This document shows positions 36,336-47,600 of a stretch of DNA of 64,000 bases, in pieces; positions within the stretch are counted from its first letter, which is position 1, and each line of letters opens with the position of its first letter. Below the pieces are notes generated by a model. The model ran no database searches and was not told where the DNA came from. It saw nothing but the letters and a program-made list of their open reading frames with translations. The DNA is from Erythroxylum novogranatense (Eukaryota; Streptophyta; Magnoliopsida; Malpighiales; Erythroxylaceae), in contig CM057225.1 of NCBI GenBank assembly GCA_029891385.1, forward strand, positions 16,916,620-16,980,619, in the 5' to 3' direction. The position numbers and the translations under genes were made by a program.

Positions 36336-36532
36336 TTGTCCATCAACTACGCCTTTCGACCTGATCTTAGGCCCTGACTCACCCTCCGTGGGATCGAACC
36401 TCATGAGGAACCCTTAGGTTTTCGGGCATTGATTCTCACCAATGTTTCGTTACTCGTCGACATTCTCGCTTCGCTTCGTCCACCCGCTTTCATGTGGTGC
36501 TTCCCTCTAAGGCTAACGCCTCCCTCACCGAT
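36336..36532 (-). pseudogene. rrn23: rrn23 internal fragment (plastid-derived)
   Basis: It is the complement of plastid 23S rRNA: CCATCAACTACGCCTTTCG, CTGATCTTAGG, CTGACTCACCCTCCGTGG and TTCTCACCAATGTTT. Its right part overlaps the same rRNA region as 38822 onward, so two copies are present. Confidence 0.9.
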
Positions 36533-36555
36533 GGGCCGAGAGGCGGTGGTTTACC

Positions 36556-36593
36556 CTGTGGCGGATGTCGTGGTTCGAGTCCGCTTATCTCCA
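36556..36593 (+). pseudogene. trnA-UGC: trnA-UGC 3' exon (plastid-derived)
   Basis: GGCGGATGTCGTGGTTCGAG and TCCGCTTATCTCCA match the 3' exon of the intron-containing plastid alanine tRNA, with CAGCGG changed to GTGG. The end of its intron (GAGAGGCGGTGGTTTACC) precedes it. Confidence 0.85.
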
Positions 36594-36797
36594 ACTCGTG
36601 AACTTAGCTTGCATAAAGCTATACGATAGCACCCAATTTTTCCGATTCGGCAGCTCGATCTACGATTTATCATTCATGGACGTTGATAAGATCCTTCCTT
36701 TTAGTTTAGTAGACTTAGGATGGCCTTAACCTTAAAGTTAAGGCGAGGTTCAAACGAGGAAAGGCTTACGGCGGATACCTATGTACCCAGAGACTAC
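36594..36797 (+). pseudogene. rrn23: trnA-rrn23 spacer and rrn23 5' end (plastid-derived)
   Basis: The spacer holds GATAGCACCCAATTTTTCCG and CATTCATGGACGTTGATAAG. It is followed at about 36747 by the 23S 5' end TTCAAACGAGGAAAGGCTTA and CGGATACCTATG. The order trnA, spacer, rrn23 is the natural plastid order on this strand. Confidence 0.9.
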
Positions 36798-37202
36798 GCA
36801 AGTCAAAAAGAATACTTACCTAAAATATATGATCCTTTATTGAGTGGGTCCCACCGTGGAAGAATCCATTTTTTTTCACCTTTAAGCATAAATGAAACTT
36901 CCATAAAAAAATTCCATAATAAAAAAGGTTTGGATAAATAAAATTCATCTGATCTTTCTTATTCCTAATTATCAAGAATTTGAACCAAAAATGGATATAT
37001 CTAATATCCAATTTTTTTCACCCGGAAGGGGGCCTTTATTAAGTTTTAATTTTACTCAATTTTCTTTATTTACATATCAAAAAGAAGAAAAAGAAGAAAA
37101 ATTTCATTCAGAAGATCGAATAAAAACTTTGCAATTTTTATTCAATGCAGTTATATCCGATAAAATAGATATCTCCAGAAAGAATTTTAAGTTCAATTTT
37201 TT
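36798..37202 (+). pseudogene. ycf1: ycf1 fragment 1 (plastid-derived)
   Basis: It reads [20 protein letters not shown], then [17 protein letters not shown] (after a frame change) and, from 37090, EEKFHSEDRIKTLQFLFNAV. This fits an inner segment of Ycf1, a component proposed for plastid protein import. Frameshifts occur near 36940 and 37010. Confidence 0.85.
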
Positions 37203-37426
37203 TGTTCTCTCCACCCGGACCAAACCGGCTACTCTACTTCTTGTATTTAAAGTTATTTTGTATCCACTCCAATGATACTATTGTTCCGCACCATTAAGGA
37301 ATAAGATTAGGGAAAATATAAATTTCCTCCGAATGAAAAAAGCGGTCCACTTTCGTGTGGTATTTTGGCTTAAATTCTTTGACTCCTTGATACTCAATCA
37401 AATTCTCTTTTGTGACGATTGAATGA
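37203..37426. other. Plastid-like DNA, source not identified
   Basis: It lies between ycf1 and the trnR copy. It could be an inverted-repeat spacer, but I cannot place it. Confidence 0.35.
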
Positions 37427-37640
37427 GGGATTCGAACCCCCGACACCGTGGTTCGTAGCCACGTGCTCTAATCCTCGAGCTACAGTGCCCCACCCCATCT
37501 CCACTGGATCGGTTCCCTGGAGTACCTAAAAGGAACCTTTCCTCTTCCCACCATTTCGGGTTAAGAAGATGCTAGGCGCCTCTCTATAAGAACGGTGCCC
37601 GAGGTGTGAAGTGGAGAGAAGGGATTTCATAATTGGGGTT
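37427..37640 (-). pseudogene. trnR-ACG: trnR-ACG copy 2 with trnR-rrn5 spacer (plastid-derived)
   Basis: The minus strand gives AGCTCGAGGATTAGAGCACG, TGGCTACGAACCACGGTGTC (ACG anticodon intact) and GGGGGTTCGAATCCC, then the spacer to rrn5 on the plus-coordinate side. CTGAG is CGAG here. The acceptor end is truncated and rrn5 itself is missing. Confidence 0.88.
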
Positions 37641-38430
<790 letters not shown>

Positions 38431-38551
38431 GATCTCTACGCATTTCACCGCTCACCGAAAATTCCTACGCCTCACTAGTACTCGACTTGGCGGCTTCAAT
38501 CACTGCCTCAGGGTCGAGCCTCAGGATTTGATTTACGGACTTAAAAAGCCA
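38431..38551 (-). pseudogene. rrn16: rrn16 fragment (plastid-derived)
   Basis: The complement of plastid 16S rRNA can be aligned: CGCATTTCACCGCT, GAAAATTCCTACGCC, GGTCGAGCCTCAGGATTTGA and GACTTAAAAAGCCACC. It is heavily altered. Confidence 0.78.
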
Positions 38552-38821
38552 CCCATGATGTCGGATGAATTTCTTTTCGTTTTCAAGAATTCATGGAAGA
38601 ATGAATCAAGGAATCCCTATGAATGTACCACATAAGAACAAGAAAAGGCCTTATGATAGTTAATATGGGTCCCCACCACCCATCAAAAACACTAGCCCTG
38701 CTCAGATTCATAATGAGAATATTGAATTCCTTTTTTATTCTATGTATTATTCTCATTATGCACATATAGGAGGAGGAGGAGCCGTATGAGATGAAAATCT
38801 CACGTGCACGGTTCTGGAACA
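38552..38821 (+). pseudogene. Plastid group II intron 3' part
   Basis: GAGCCGTATGAGATGAAAAT followed by CTCACGTGCACGGTTC (38778-38814) matches the conserved domain V of plastid group II introns, with CA inserted in the descending strand. The preceding sequence is probably the same intron. I cannot tell which gene it comes from. Confidence 0.75.
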
Positions 38822-39354
38822 TTAGTTACTCAAGCCGACATTCTCGCTTAAACCGTCCACCCACCTCGCCATGCTGGTGCTTCCTCTAGTGGGGAACGCC
38901 CCCACCGATGCATTTTACATCCCATGCTTCAACAGATCGCTTAGCCCGTTCATCTTCGCTAAGAGCGCTCGATCGATGAGCTATTACGCACTCTTTCAAG
39001 GGTGGCCGCTTCAAGCAAACCTCCGGCCGTCTCTGCACCCCTACCTCCTTTGACCGCTCATTCTTCAACATCATCGGTTCGGACCTCCACTTAGTTTCAC
39101 CCAAGCTTCATCCCGTCATGGATAGATCACCCGTGTTCGAGTCCATAAGAAGTGACAATTGCCCTATGAAGACTCACTTTCGCCACGGGCTCGGTGGGTT
39201 CCTTAACCAAGCCATCGCCTATGAGTCGCCGGCTCATTCTTCAACAGCACGCGGTCGAGTCCGGGCCCTCCCATCGCTTGGGAGCTTACGGTTTCATGTT
39301 CTATTTCACTCCCCGATGGGGGTTCTTTTCACCCTTCCCTCACGGTACTACGAT
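38822..39354 (-). pseudogene. rrn23: rrn23 internal fragment, longest copy (plastid-derived)
   Basis: The complement of plastid 23S rRNA over more than 500 bp: TTACTCAAGCCGACATTCTC, ACAGATCGCTTAGCCCGTTC, GCTATTACGCACTCTTTCAA, GAAGTGACAATTGCCC, CTATGAGTCGCCGGCTCATT and TTCTTTTCACCCTTCCCTC. It has many small deletions. The ORF readings of this region are shadows. Confidence 0.93.
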
Positions 39355-39427
39355 AGCCTTATAACTCAGCGGTAGAGTGTCACCTTGACGTGGTGAAAGT
39401 CATCAGTTCGAGCCTGATTATCCCTAA
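39355..39427 (+). pseudogene. trnV-GAC: trnV-GAC (plastid-derived)
   Basis: It matches plastid valine tRNA nearly throughout: TAACTCAGCGGTAGAGTGTC, ACCTTGACGTGGTGAAAGTC with the GAC anticodon, and AGTTCGAGCCTGATTATCCC. The 5' acceptor end is slightly changed. It precedes the rrn16 upstream region as in plastomes. Confidence 0.9.
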
Positions 39428-39608
39428 ACCCAATGTGAGTTTTTCTATTTTGACTTGCTCCCCCACCGTCGTGATCGAATGAGAATGGATAAGAGGCTCG
39501 TGGGATTGACACGAGGGGGTATGGATGGCTATATTTCTTGGAGCGAACTCTAAGCAAATATGAAGCGCATGGATACAAGTTATGCCTTGAAATGAAAGAC
39601 AATTCCGA
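39428..39608 (+). promoter_or_regulatory. Plastid rrn operon promoter region (Prrn) relic
   Basis: This is the spacer between trnV-GAC and rrn16. A bacterial-type promoter is still readable: TTGACA (39506-39511), an 18-bp spacer and TATATT (39530-39535), matching the Prrn promoter used by the plastid-encoded polymerase. The 16S gene itself does not follow; ycf1 sequence does. It would not be active in the nucleus. Confidence 0.82.
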
Positions 39609-39735
39609 ATCCAAAATCGACGAAACGGAAGAGATCCGAATGAATGGAAAGGAAAAAACAAAGGATGAATTCCATTTTCCCTTTAAAGAGACATACTATC
39701 AAAATAGACCTGTTCATTCTTCAATTCATTTCAAA
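39609..39735 (+). pseudogene. ycf1: ycf1 fragment 2 (plastid-derived)
   Basis: [20 protein letters not shown] followed by [14 protein letters not shown] fits the C-terminal part of Ycf1. It breaks off near 39735. I compared it with the family only from memory. Confidence 0.65.
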
Positions 39736-39854
39736 ATACTTCAATTGGGATACGCAAGAAATAGGCCAATTCCGCAGCTTTTTGTTCAATTTCTCGTGGA
39801 GTCAAATTCTCATCAAGACGAGTCGAGGGAATGGATCCCCGCCTCCGATTTCCA
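39736..39854 (-). pseudogene. Plastid-like coding fragment, gene not identified
   Basis: The minus strand reads [20 protein letters not shown] and FLRIPIEVF with a stop, which looks like a real protein C-terminus. I cannot name the gene with confidence. Confidence 0.4.
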
Positions 39855-40042
39855 TATAAAGGACACGCCCAAAGATAAATACCTTCTTTAACTTCTATTC
39901 TGCATGCAGAAAAGGAATAAATAAATCAATCAAATTTCGGGAGGCTTCATGAAGTGCTTCTTTAGGAGTTAAACTTCCATTTGTCCATATTTCAAGAAAA
40001 AGTATTTCTTGCTTTTCATTCCCATTTCCATAAGAATGAACT
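39855..40042 (-). pseudogene. rpoA: rpoA fragment (plastid-derived)
   Basis: The minus strand encodes [20 protein letters not shown] and [20 protein letters not shown], with frameshifts. This is the inner part of the plastid RNA polymerase alpha subunit before its C-terminal domain. Confidence 0.88.
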
Positions 40043-40230
40043 AAAGGAATTCAAGTACAAATTGCGGGACGTCTTGACGGAAAAGAAATTGCACTTGTTG
40101 AATGGATTCGAGAAGGGAGGGTTCCTCTACAAACCATTCGAGTTACAATTGGTTATTGTTCCTATCTAGTTAGGACTGTCTATGGGGTATTAGGCATAAA
40201 ATTTTGGATATTTGTAGACGAAAAATAGTG
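40043..40230 (+). pseudogene. rps3: rps3 3' end (plastid-derived)
   Basis: It reads [40 protein letters not shown], then [19 protein letters not shown] and a stop TAG near 40229: the C-terminus of plastid ribosomal protein S3. It is open over this stretch, but the first two thirds of the gene are absent. Confidence 0.92.
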
Positions 40231-40234
40231 GACC

Positions 40235-40430
40235 TTTAGTTGACTTATTGTCTTTACGTTCTAACGATTGATATAGATGTCCATAGTGACTAGGATGGAT
40301 ATCTCGTATCCGAAAATTAGCAGTTCGCCCTGTCACTCCTCCAAGTCCCAAATAACTTGATTTTCTCCCATGAACTATTTGTGTCAATGGATTCGTGCGA
40401 TCTAAAACTTGAGATATTGGGTGTAATCTG
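40235..40430 (-). pseudogene. rpoB: rpoB internal fragment (plastid-derived)
   Basis: The minus strand reads [40 protein letters not shown] and PSHYG, a conserved region of the RNA polymerase beta subunit. It diverges after HYG, marking a junction. Confidence 0.93.
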
Positions 40431-40446
40431 AAAAAAGATTCATAAG

Positions 40447-40690
40447 TGGTTCGTAGCCACGTGCTCTAATCCTCTGAGCTACAGGCCCCACCCCATCTCC
40501 ACTGGATCGGTTCAGGGAGTACCCTAAAAGGAACCTTTCGTCTTCCCACCATTTTGGGTTAAGAAGATGCGGCGCCTCTCTCTATAAGAACGGTATGCCC
40601 GAGGTGTGAAGTGGGAGAGAAGGATTTCATAATGGGGTTTGGAATAAGACGACCTTTTCATTTTTTTCATATTGAAAGAGTAATAAGAAT
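40447..40690 (-). pseudogene. trnR-ACG: trnR-ACG copy 3 (3' part lost) with trnR-rrn5 spacer
   Basis: The minus strand shows CAGAGGATTAGAGCACG and TGGCTACGAACCAC, i.e. the D arm and anticodon arm with ACG. The T arm is cut off at about 40447. The spacer of about 200 bp is the longest of the three copies and leads into rrn5 in the natural order. Confidence 0.88.
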
Positions 40691-40696
40691 GAGGGG

Positions 40697-40773
40697 TGTT
40701 AAGCTTTTTATCATCCTGGCGTCGAGCTATTTTTTCGCAGGACCTCCCCTACAGTATCTTCACCGCAATAGAG
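40697..40773 (-). pseudogene. rrn5: rrn5 3' part (plastid-derived)
   Basis: The complement of plastid 5S rRNA: ATCATCCTGGCGTCGAGCTA, TTTTTTCGCAGGACCTCCCC and TACAGTATCTTCACCGCAAT, stopping at about 40773. It ends against element D sequence, the right junction of the plastid block. Confidence 0.92.
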
Positions 40774-40952
40774 CTCGGCCTCGACTATAAGTCGACCTCG
40801 ATGCCGGTAGGCCATGAGCAACTTCATGAAATCCCACTACACATCGAAAACAAAGAACATAAACACGAAAAATGACTTCAGAAAATGGAGGACAAAAATA
40901 AAGATTTAATTCCTTTGAATTCGCCCTGGCCACATGCCCGACTAGGTGAGCT
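40774..40952 (+). other. Element D sequence between plastid block and antisense ORF
   Basis: It begins with a 64-bp-repeat-like word (CTCGGCCTCGAC), then AT-rich sequence that would be the 3' untranslated part of the antisense ORF. Nothing else is recognised. Confidence 0.5.
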
Positions 40953-43060
40953 CTAAAATTCAGTAGAAGGAGAAGCTTCGGAAGTCGGCGGATGCACAGG
41001 GGAAGCCTCAGGAGCTGACAAGACAATCGGGGCGGGAGCAGGGCCTAAAGGAGCAACCGAAGGAATATCTTCAGGAGGAAGCTCTTCCTTTTCAGAGCTA
41101 AGGTCTAGCTCTTCATCAGGGACAACGTTTCGCTCTCCCTCGGCCTTCTTCTTCATATCCTCCAAAGAAAGGCCGAGGGCTGCGAGGAGAAGCGGCTCGG
41201 CATACTCTTCAAAGGAAGGACACTCCGACCCCTGAGGAACGTGAACCTTGTGACACCTCTTCAGGAGTGAGAGGCCCGAGTCACAAGCAAGCTCTAAACA
41301 CTCCTCGTTCAGAAACCGCCTCTTCCACCGCTTGATCGCTTCCACCCGCTGCTTCTTAATAGAGCCCCGCACCTTCAAAGAATGTGTCCTGGCTCTATTC
41401 ACGCCTCCACCATGGCATGACAATCCTCGAGATACTTCTTACCAAACTCCCGCTCCTTTTCCACCGTCCTCTTCAGCTTGTCATTTGCCGCAACCAGCTA
41501 GCTCCTCTCCTCCTCTGCCGTGGTCGGCTGAGCCTCCAGGACACCCATCGCATTCTCCCTGGATTTCTTTTCCTCCTCCAAGGAAGAGTTCTGAGCTTGA
41601 AAGAGATCTCTCTCCTCCTTCACCCCTAAAAACTCGTCCTTCCGGCCTTCATCTCGCTCGTGGAGGTCATGGACTTCACGGTCTAGAGCCTCCAGATGCT
41701 GCAACACTGCGAAGGACATTACCGCGCTCCGCATACCGCAGCGAACGAGTTGAGATCCCAACTTCAGATTACTCTTGTTATCCATAATTTGCTCATCCAT
41801 GGGGAGAGTAATCTTCTCGGCAAGATAGCGAGACACTTCGAGGTCCCCGATCGAGGCAGTATTGGCCAGCTTGATTGCGGACTCCCATTACCCGGCATTA
41901 GTCGCTCGCCCCTTCCCCTTGCCTTTCCTCTCCTTCTCTTTCGCGTCCTGACTTGGCGAGCCGGACGGCAGATCACCAAGCTTTCTCAATCTCTTCCTCT
42001 TAAGAGGAGGCTCTATTTCCTCCTCCTCCTTGAACAAGACCGCTCGGCCCACGCTAGCTGGCACGATCGACAACGACGCCGCCGCAGCAGGAAGATCTTC
42101 TGCAGGCGGAGGGACCAGCGACACTGCAGAATGGCGAGCTCAACAATGAGCGGAGCCTTCACCGCCTTCACCTCTTTCCTTCTTCTTCCTGCGGCAAGGC
42201 CCGCTTTGGATTTTGGAGGAACGGAGGGCCCAATAAATCTTCTATCCTCACCATTCGCACAACAACAAAACAAGTCAAAAAAAGAAACCAACAATAAAAA
42301 ATGCAGTAAGTAACTCGACCACGAAGGCTCAACCAGACGGGGTGGTTTTCTCTCCTAGCTCGCTAATCTGTGGCGGGGGGTCGATAAGAAAAGAATTGGC
42401 CGAGACCCCCCCGAAATAGGCCCTTATTAGCCGAGCAAAATCGTATCGGCCGAGCTCCTTTATGCGACCGATTACCCTCCACTCCTCCCTACTAAGAGAC
42501 ACGCTCGATGTGTCATTCCACTGCTCGGCTAAGGGATACCTCCACGGTCGAGGCTCGCAGGAACATCCTGCGGCTTTCACGAAGAAGTACTTCGTTCGCC
42601 AAGCTGAGATTTTCGAGGTTATTCCCGCCGGGCGATACTTAGCGTCTCTGTACTGCAGGAAGGGGATCCCGGCACCAGAGCTCGGACTCTGGCTCAACCT
42701 CAAGAAGTGACGCAAAATGCCAACAGAGGGCGAATGGCCGAATTGATGGCACAAAGAACGCTGCATCGTTAAAAACCTCCAGCTATTCAGAGGAATCTAG
42801 CTCGGCATCAGTTGATAGGCCGTACACACCTCGTCGATGATCAGCGCGTAGGGAAGCCTCATACCACCAACCGAGAAAAAAATTCGGAAACAGCGAAATA
42901 TCCACTCAAGTTTCTTTGTGGATTCGCCATTCCCTGTGGCTACCGGGGTCCCTGTGACGAGGGATGCTATACCTAAACACTGACCGATTCAATTCCCCCA
43001 CGGTCATCGTTGATTCATTTTTTGGCGGCGCCTCCACAACCAACCCATCCTTCCTTTCTC
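40953..43060 (-). pseudogene. Element D antisense ORF (aORF), in several broken or spliced parts
   Basis: Coding-like pieces lie antisense to gag-PR. The N-terminal part (about 43060-42329) reads LPYALIIDEVCTAYQLM, RTKYFFVKAAGCSCEPRPWR, YPLAEQWN and YDFARLIRAYF. A T-rich gap near 42240-42315 could be an intron. Next is a basic, NLS-like block (42124-41888, PPLKRKRLRK), then a Glu/Lys-rich probable coiled coil (41836-41498). Last is a part with an acidic and Pro-rich tail (41423-40953, SSEKEELPPEDIPSV). Genes of this type near the 3' LTR are known in Tat elements; their function is unsettled. Stops and frame changes between parts suggest decay. Confidence 0.75.
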
Positions 43061-43880
43061 TTACAGATATTTCTTAAATACCCTCTACCATACTTACGAG
43101 TCGGCGTCGACATGCTTACTGAGAATGTAACTTCAAAAGAAAAACTTTAGAGGAGGAGATGAAGAAAAGGGGCGTACCTATTTAGTGAATGGAGAAGGGA
43201 AAATCGAACGATGACTGAAGAAAATTTCCAGGAACTGAGAGTAAGAAAGAGAAAATGAAAGCAAAGCGTATAAGAACGAAACAAGCGTGAAGAAAACCAA
43301 GCGATTGTGTCGATCACGAACATTTATAAGGAAACGTTCGAATTGCGATCCAGTCAAAACGCGACGCGTGGAGAAAATCCGAGCTATGCTTGGACACATG
43401 GCATAATCCGAGCCAAGGGAAATTAGGGTTGTAGGGTTGTTCGAAATCCGGAGTGGCACTACAGTTGAAAGCACGACGGAGACGGTGCATAACGGTTACA
43501 AGGACGACACGTTTGATTCGAAAAGCATCCGAGGCACGCTACGCCAAACAATAAATGATTCAAGTACCTTCACGCGCTCACCAATGATGACCACCCGATC
43601 TACTTTAGCGCGAACTATCATGCAAAAAGTACCAATGCCGATCAGTTGGAGCACTCAGTCGACCGATCCCAGTACGAGCGCTCACGCACAACTAGTCAGC
43701 ATCCAATCGATCGGGCCTACCCGAGCTGTCCCATGAACGAGCTACAATGCCAATGTCCGATTGATCGACCATCTCACGAGCTATCTTACGGACGAGCCAT
43801 AAGATAGCCGACGAGCAACGAAATCCTAGTATACTCCTTCGACCCTTCTCTTCGCTCAGACTCGAGGAGTAGGGGGCTTA
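43061..43880 (+). other. Element D region between aORF and 3' LTR, with polypurine tract
   Basis: It contains the presumed upstream region of the antisense ORF. The ORFs 43178-43474 and 43437-43736 are not recognised. It ends GAGGAGTAGGGGGCTTA (43864-43880), a purine tract fitting the PPT of Tat-like elements, directly before the LTR start TGGTC. Confidence 0.7.
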
Positions 43881-44297
43881 TGGTCGGGTCGGTCGTGCTG
43901 GGCCCGCACCCAGTCATAACGACCCGTGGGTCGATCGGTCTGTTTCTTCAAATATTAGTCCTGTACCTATGCCAAGCCCAGATCCAATCCACGATCTCCT
44001 TGGCCCATCCGCATGTGAGAGCCCCCCATGCACACGTAAAGACTTAAACCTAGCTATTGCTTCATATATAAGGCACAATTCTACCATAACGAAGGTACGC
44101 ACAATCATAATCCTAGTTTCTCTGCTTACAGCGATCCCACCTTCACCAAAAGACTGACTTGAGCGTCGGAGGGGCTTATCGGGAAACAACCCCCGACATG
44201 CCTTCTTTGTTTTGTAGGAATCTCGCACCGAAACTCTCACTTGAAGCAACTGACTCATGGATCCAAGCAACAGCGTCTGACTCGCCACAATCCGTGA
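43881..44297 (+). repeat. Element D 3' LTR
   Basis: It is 417 bp, matching 26262-26673. A TATAAGG-like word near 44068 may be a core promoter. It is followed by GTAAT and the continuation of C's LTR. Confidence 0.82.
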
Positions 44298-44302
44298 GTA
44301 AT

Positions 44303-44665
44303 CCGATCTTGAATAAGCTGCTTAATGGCAATGGGAAAATTAGACATGATTTTAGGAATTTTAATATGTGGAACCATCAGAATTTGAGGACAATCAGACT
44401 AGAAATGGTTTTGAAAAGAGAAAAAGAACTTTGTGAGTATTTAAGGAAAAGTTGAGTAATATGCCTTACGAACCCTAGGTTTTAAATTTGTTATGAGAGT
44501 AACCCTTAATGCCTTAAGTTTTGATATTTTTCCCTTTGAAAGTTACAAAATCGACTTATCTCCTCCATCCTAGGGCATGCTATTTCTTTCTTTCGATTGA
44601 TGCTTGGTTTCCCTCACTACATGATCTTTTGTGCTCCATCTGCTTAGTCCTCCTTTGTTATTTAA
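44303..44665 (+). repeat. Element C 3' LTR, segment 2
   Basis: It continues C's LTR after D: GGCAATGGGAAAATTAGACA corresponds to GGCTATGGAAAATTAGTCAC in A's LTR near 5230, and AATGCCTTAAGTTT to AATGCCTTAGGTTT near 5390. It ends TTTAA (44661-44665), the TSD of E. Confidence 0.8.
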
Positions 44666-47600
44666 TGTAACACCCCACCCCCGAGTGACCAGAACTCGAT
44701 ATCGTTGGTGACATTCGAATCCGTGCCCCGCGAAGGTGGCGTACTACATCAGTCGGTCGGTAAAACTCGGTATACTTTTTTTTTTAACCATTCATTCCAC
44801 GTTAGCCCGACAAAAATAGTAGGCGATAGAAAACCCTTGTAGTAGATACAATCATTTAATAATATTTTACAAGAACTAAAAAGTACAATTACAAATCATT
44901 TTACAACAATTGTGGATTACAAAATTAGGAAACCCTAATGCAGACGCTTAACCGATCCCAACCTCTATCTCAACTTGCACCTGCATACTCCGTGTCAAAC
45001 GGGTACTCTTTAGTCCGAAAATAGATTGCAATTTTGGATGAGTTTGCGAAATCGGTGAGAAACCATCATCGATGGTTTTCCCAATTCATGCATCATATAA
45101 CAATTTATGATGAATCAGCGATTCATGAATACTACGGTTTAAATATCAAGAGACATATGTCACGATCACAAAATACAGTCAATCACAACAATCACAGTAG
45201 TCATACAATTATTCAGTTCAGTCTGTGTGCGATGCACATGTGATGCTTTTCAGTTTAGTTCAATGTTGTGACCGAGCGCTTTTACAAAGAATGTCGATGG
45301 CGGGGGGGTGGATTTCTTTCGAGCTCAAGGCTCGATATCGAAGATCAATGATGGGGAGTGGATTTCTCCTTCGAGCTCGAGCTCGATATCGATATCGATA
45401 GTCGTGCGCAGCCACAACCGTTATTATCAGTTCATGTAGTGATGTATGCGATGCATATACTAGTAGCATATACCAGTATTCACAGTCATTTACCCGTCGA
45501 CCACAAGAATAATATTCATCCACGGTAAACACAATTGCACAATAATCCTCGTAGGGCAATCAAGTCACAGTAAACACAGTGCATAAGAATCCCCGTAGGG
45601 CAATCAAGTCACAGTAAACACATAGATTGAGATAACCACCTAGGTTACTCACCTATTACTTCCGAGCTAATGACGGGAAGTTTTCGCCCCATCGGTCGAA
45701 CGACGCTCCACTTGGGCCTCTATAAGAAACAGAGTAAGAACGAGTCACTAAATATACAATTTGTGCCCATGTAGATGAAACTAATGGAATCCATTTAAAA
45801 CAAATTAGAAATTCAATGGCGCTGACGGCGCTCAATTTGGACCTCTATAGATTCCCAATAAAATCAAAATGTGATTAAAGAATCATTGCCTGAACACACG
45901 TCAATTCTCCGTCCAAAAATTTCCAATTTTTCATACAATGAAATTCAATGTTTCACGACTCCGATGTCTCAAGAATCCGGTCAATCGGATGTCGGACGGA
46001 AAAGTTATGAGCAAAAGGAGGAAAAATACACATCCTAGTCGACTAGTGCAAGTTGTAGTCGACTAGTGCAGGAAATACATGTTCTAGTCGACTGGTGAAG
46101 GTTGTAGTCGACTGGTATTATTAAAATGACAAATCTGAAACAATTTCCTTCGACATGCTAACTTGTTTAGGCCCTAACTCTCTACTCCGAACTCCAATTT
46201 GGACAAATTTGGTGTCTATTTCATAGAGAAAAGAGAGATCTACAAGTTTTGTGAAGGAAACAAAGCCAATTTCACCTCTAAGGTGTGAAAATGAAATCAA
46301 AGTTACTGTCCACACAATGCCTCTCAAAACAAGTGCAACCTCGGCCAAAACAGGCAATAGTTTATAAAATCCAGAATCGTCCAGTTCCTTTGTCAAACAA
46401 TTACACAATAATTATTCTCAGAAATATACCAATCTTATAAACAACTTTCATGAACAACCCAAAATCAGATTCATTTGGTAACTATGTCAAACAATTCACC
46501 AAAGTATCGACCCACCAAATCAACTAATCAACAAAGTAATTTCCAAACAAAGATATCTCATAGCACAAATGTCACAAAATTCTCTACCTTATCTCCTGAA
46601 AATATAAGATCACAAACTTTAAGTTTCATGAAGAACTCAACTCTAATTCGATTTCTAAAAATATAAAAACTACTATGCAAGTTACTGCCATGATCAACCA
46701 TTCAAATTCTAATGTAAGATCAGTTTTTACAAAATCATAACTCCCAACTCTGACCTCTAAAAATTTTATTCCATATCTCATTTTCAAGATAATTTCTTCC
46801 TCTACAACTTTACAAAAGATCACTCACATTAATTCAGTCCAAAAAAATGGCTAAAATTGCTTCCAAGCAGCATACGCACAAGTCAGACACTTAAGCTAGG
46901 TTTCACCAACATGCCCAAAACCAGTCCATAGAAAACAGTTCATATCTCTCAATATACACCTCTAAAAATAGCAAGATCAGTGGAAATGGAAATATAACTC
47001 AATATGCTACAACGTTCATGAAGACCATTCTCCTTAATTCCATCTCAATTAATTTAGAAAAATCAACAAAGTAATCAGGTCATAATCCGGATACTGTTCA
47101 CCTAAGCCAAAATAGTAACATTCCAAGCCAAATTTCACCCTCTTAGAGTTACAATTAGACAACACCTATTTCACACAAAAATGTAGCCAACAAATCAAGG
47201 TTTCAGTGGGCATAAACCTTGCCTCATTTTCATAACCACACAAGGAGTTATGGTCAAATCAGTGTAATAGGTCAAAGTAAATTTTCCAGCACTTAAGTCT
47301 AAACCATATTCTATGGTTTCTATACCATTCCCACCCCATTTCTAAACCATCAAACATCCTAAGTAATTAAGAATTCAACCAATACCTCTTCAATACCTTC
47401 ACCTAGGCATTTTGCTAAAATTGGCAGCACCTTACACAATCATTTTCATGCAAGAAAAGTCATCTAGAATCATCCAAAATCAAGTTAACAACACATCTTT
47501 CAAGCTAGCTTCCTCAAATCATACTCAAACATAACCCAACAATTCAAACTATCATTTTCATAACATTTAACCATCATAACTCATGATTAATAAACAATAA

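Noticed and set aside
38871..39375. Several ORFs on both strands, including 39118-39375
   Set aside because: They are shadow readings of 23S rRNA and trnV sequence.
41332..42313. Plus-strand ORFs of 151 and 205 residues
   Set aside because: They lie opposite the coding-like antisense ORF pieces; their composition (Ser, Leu, Arg, Pro runs) fits antisense readings of a Glu/Lys-rich coding strand.
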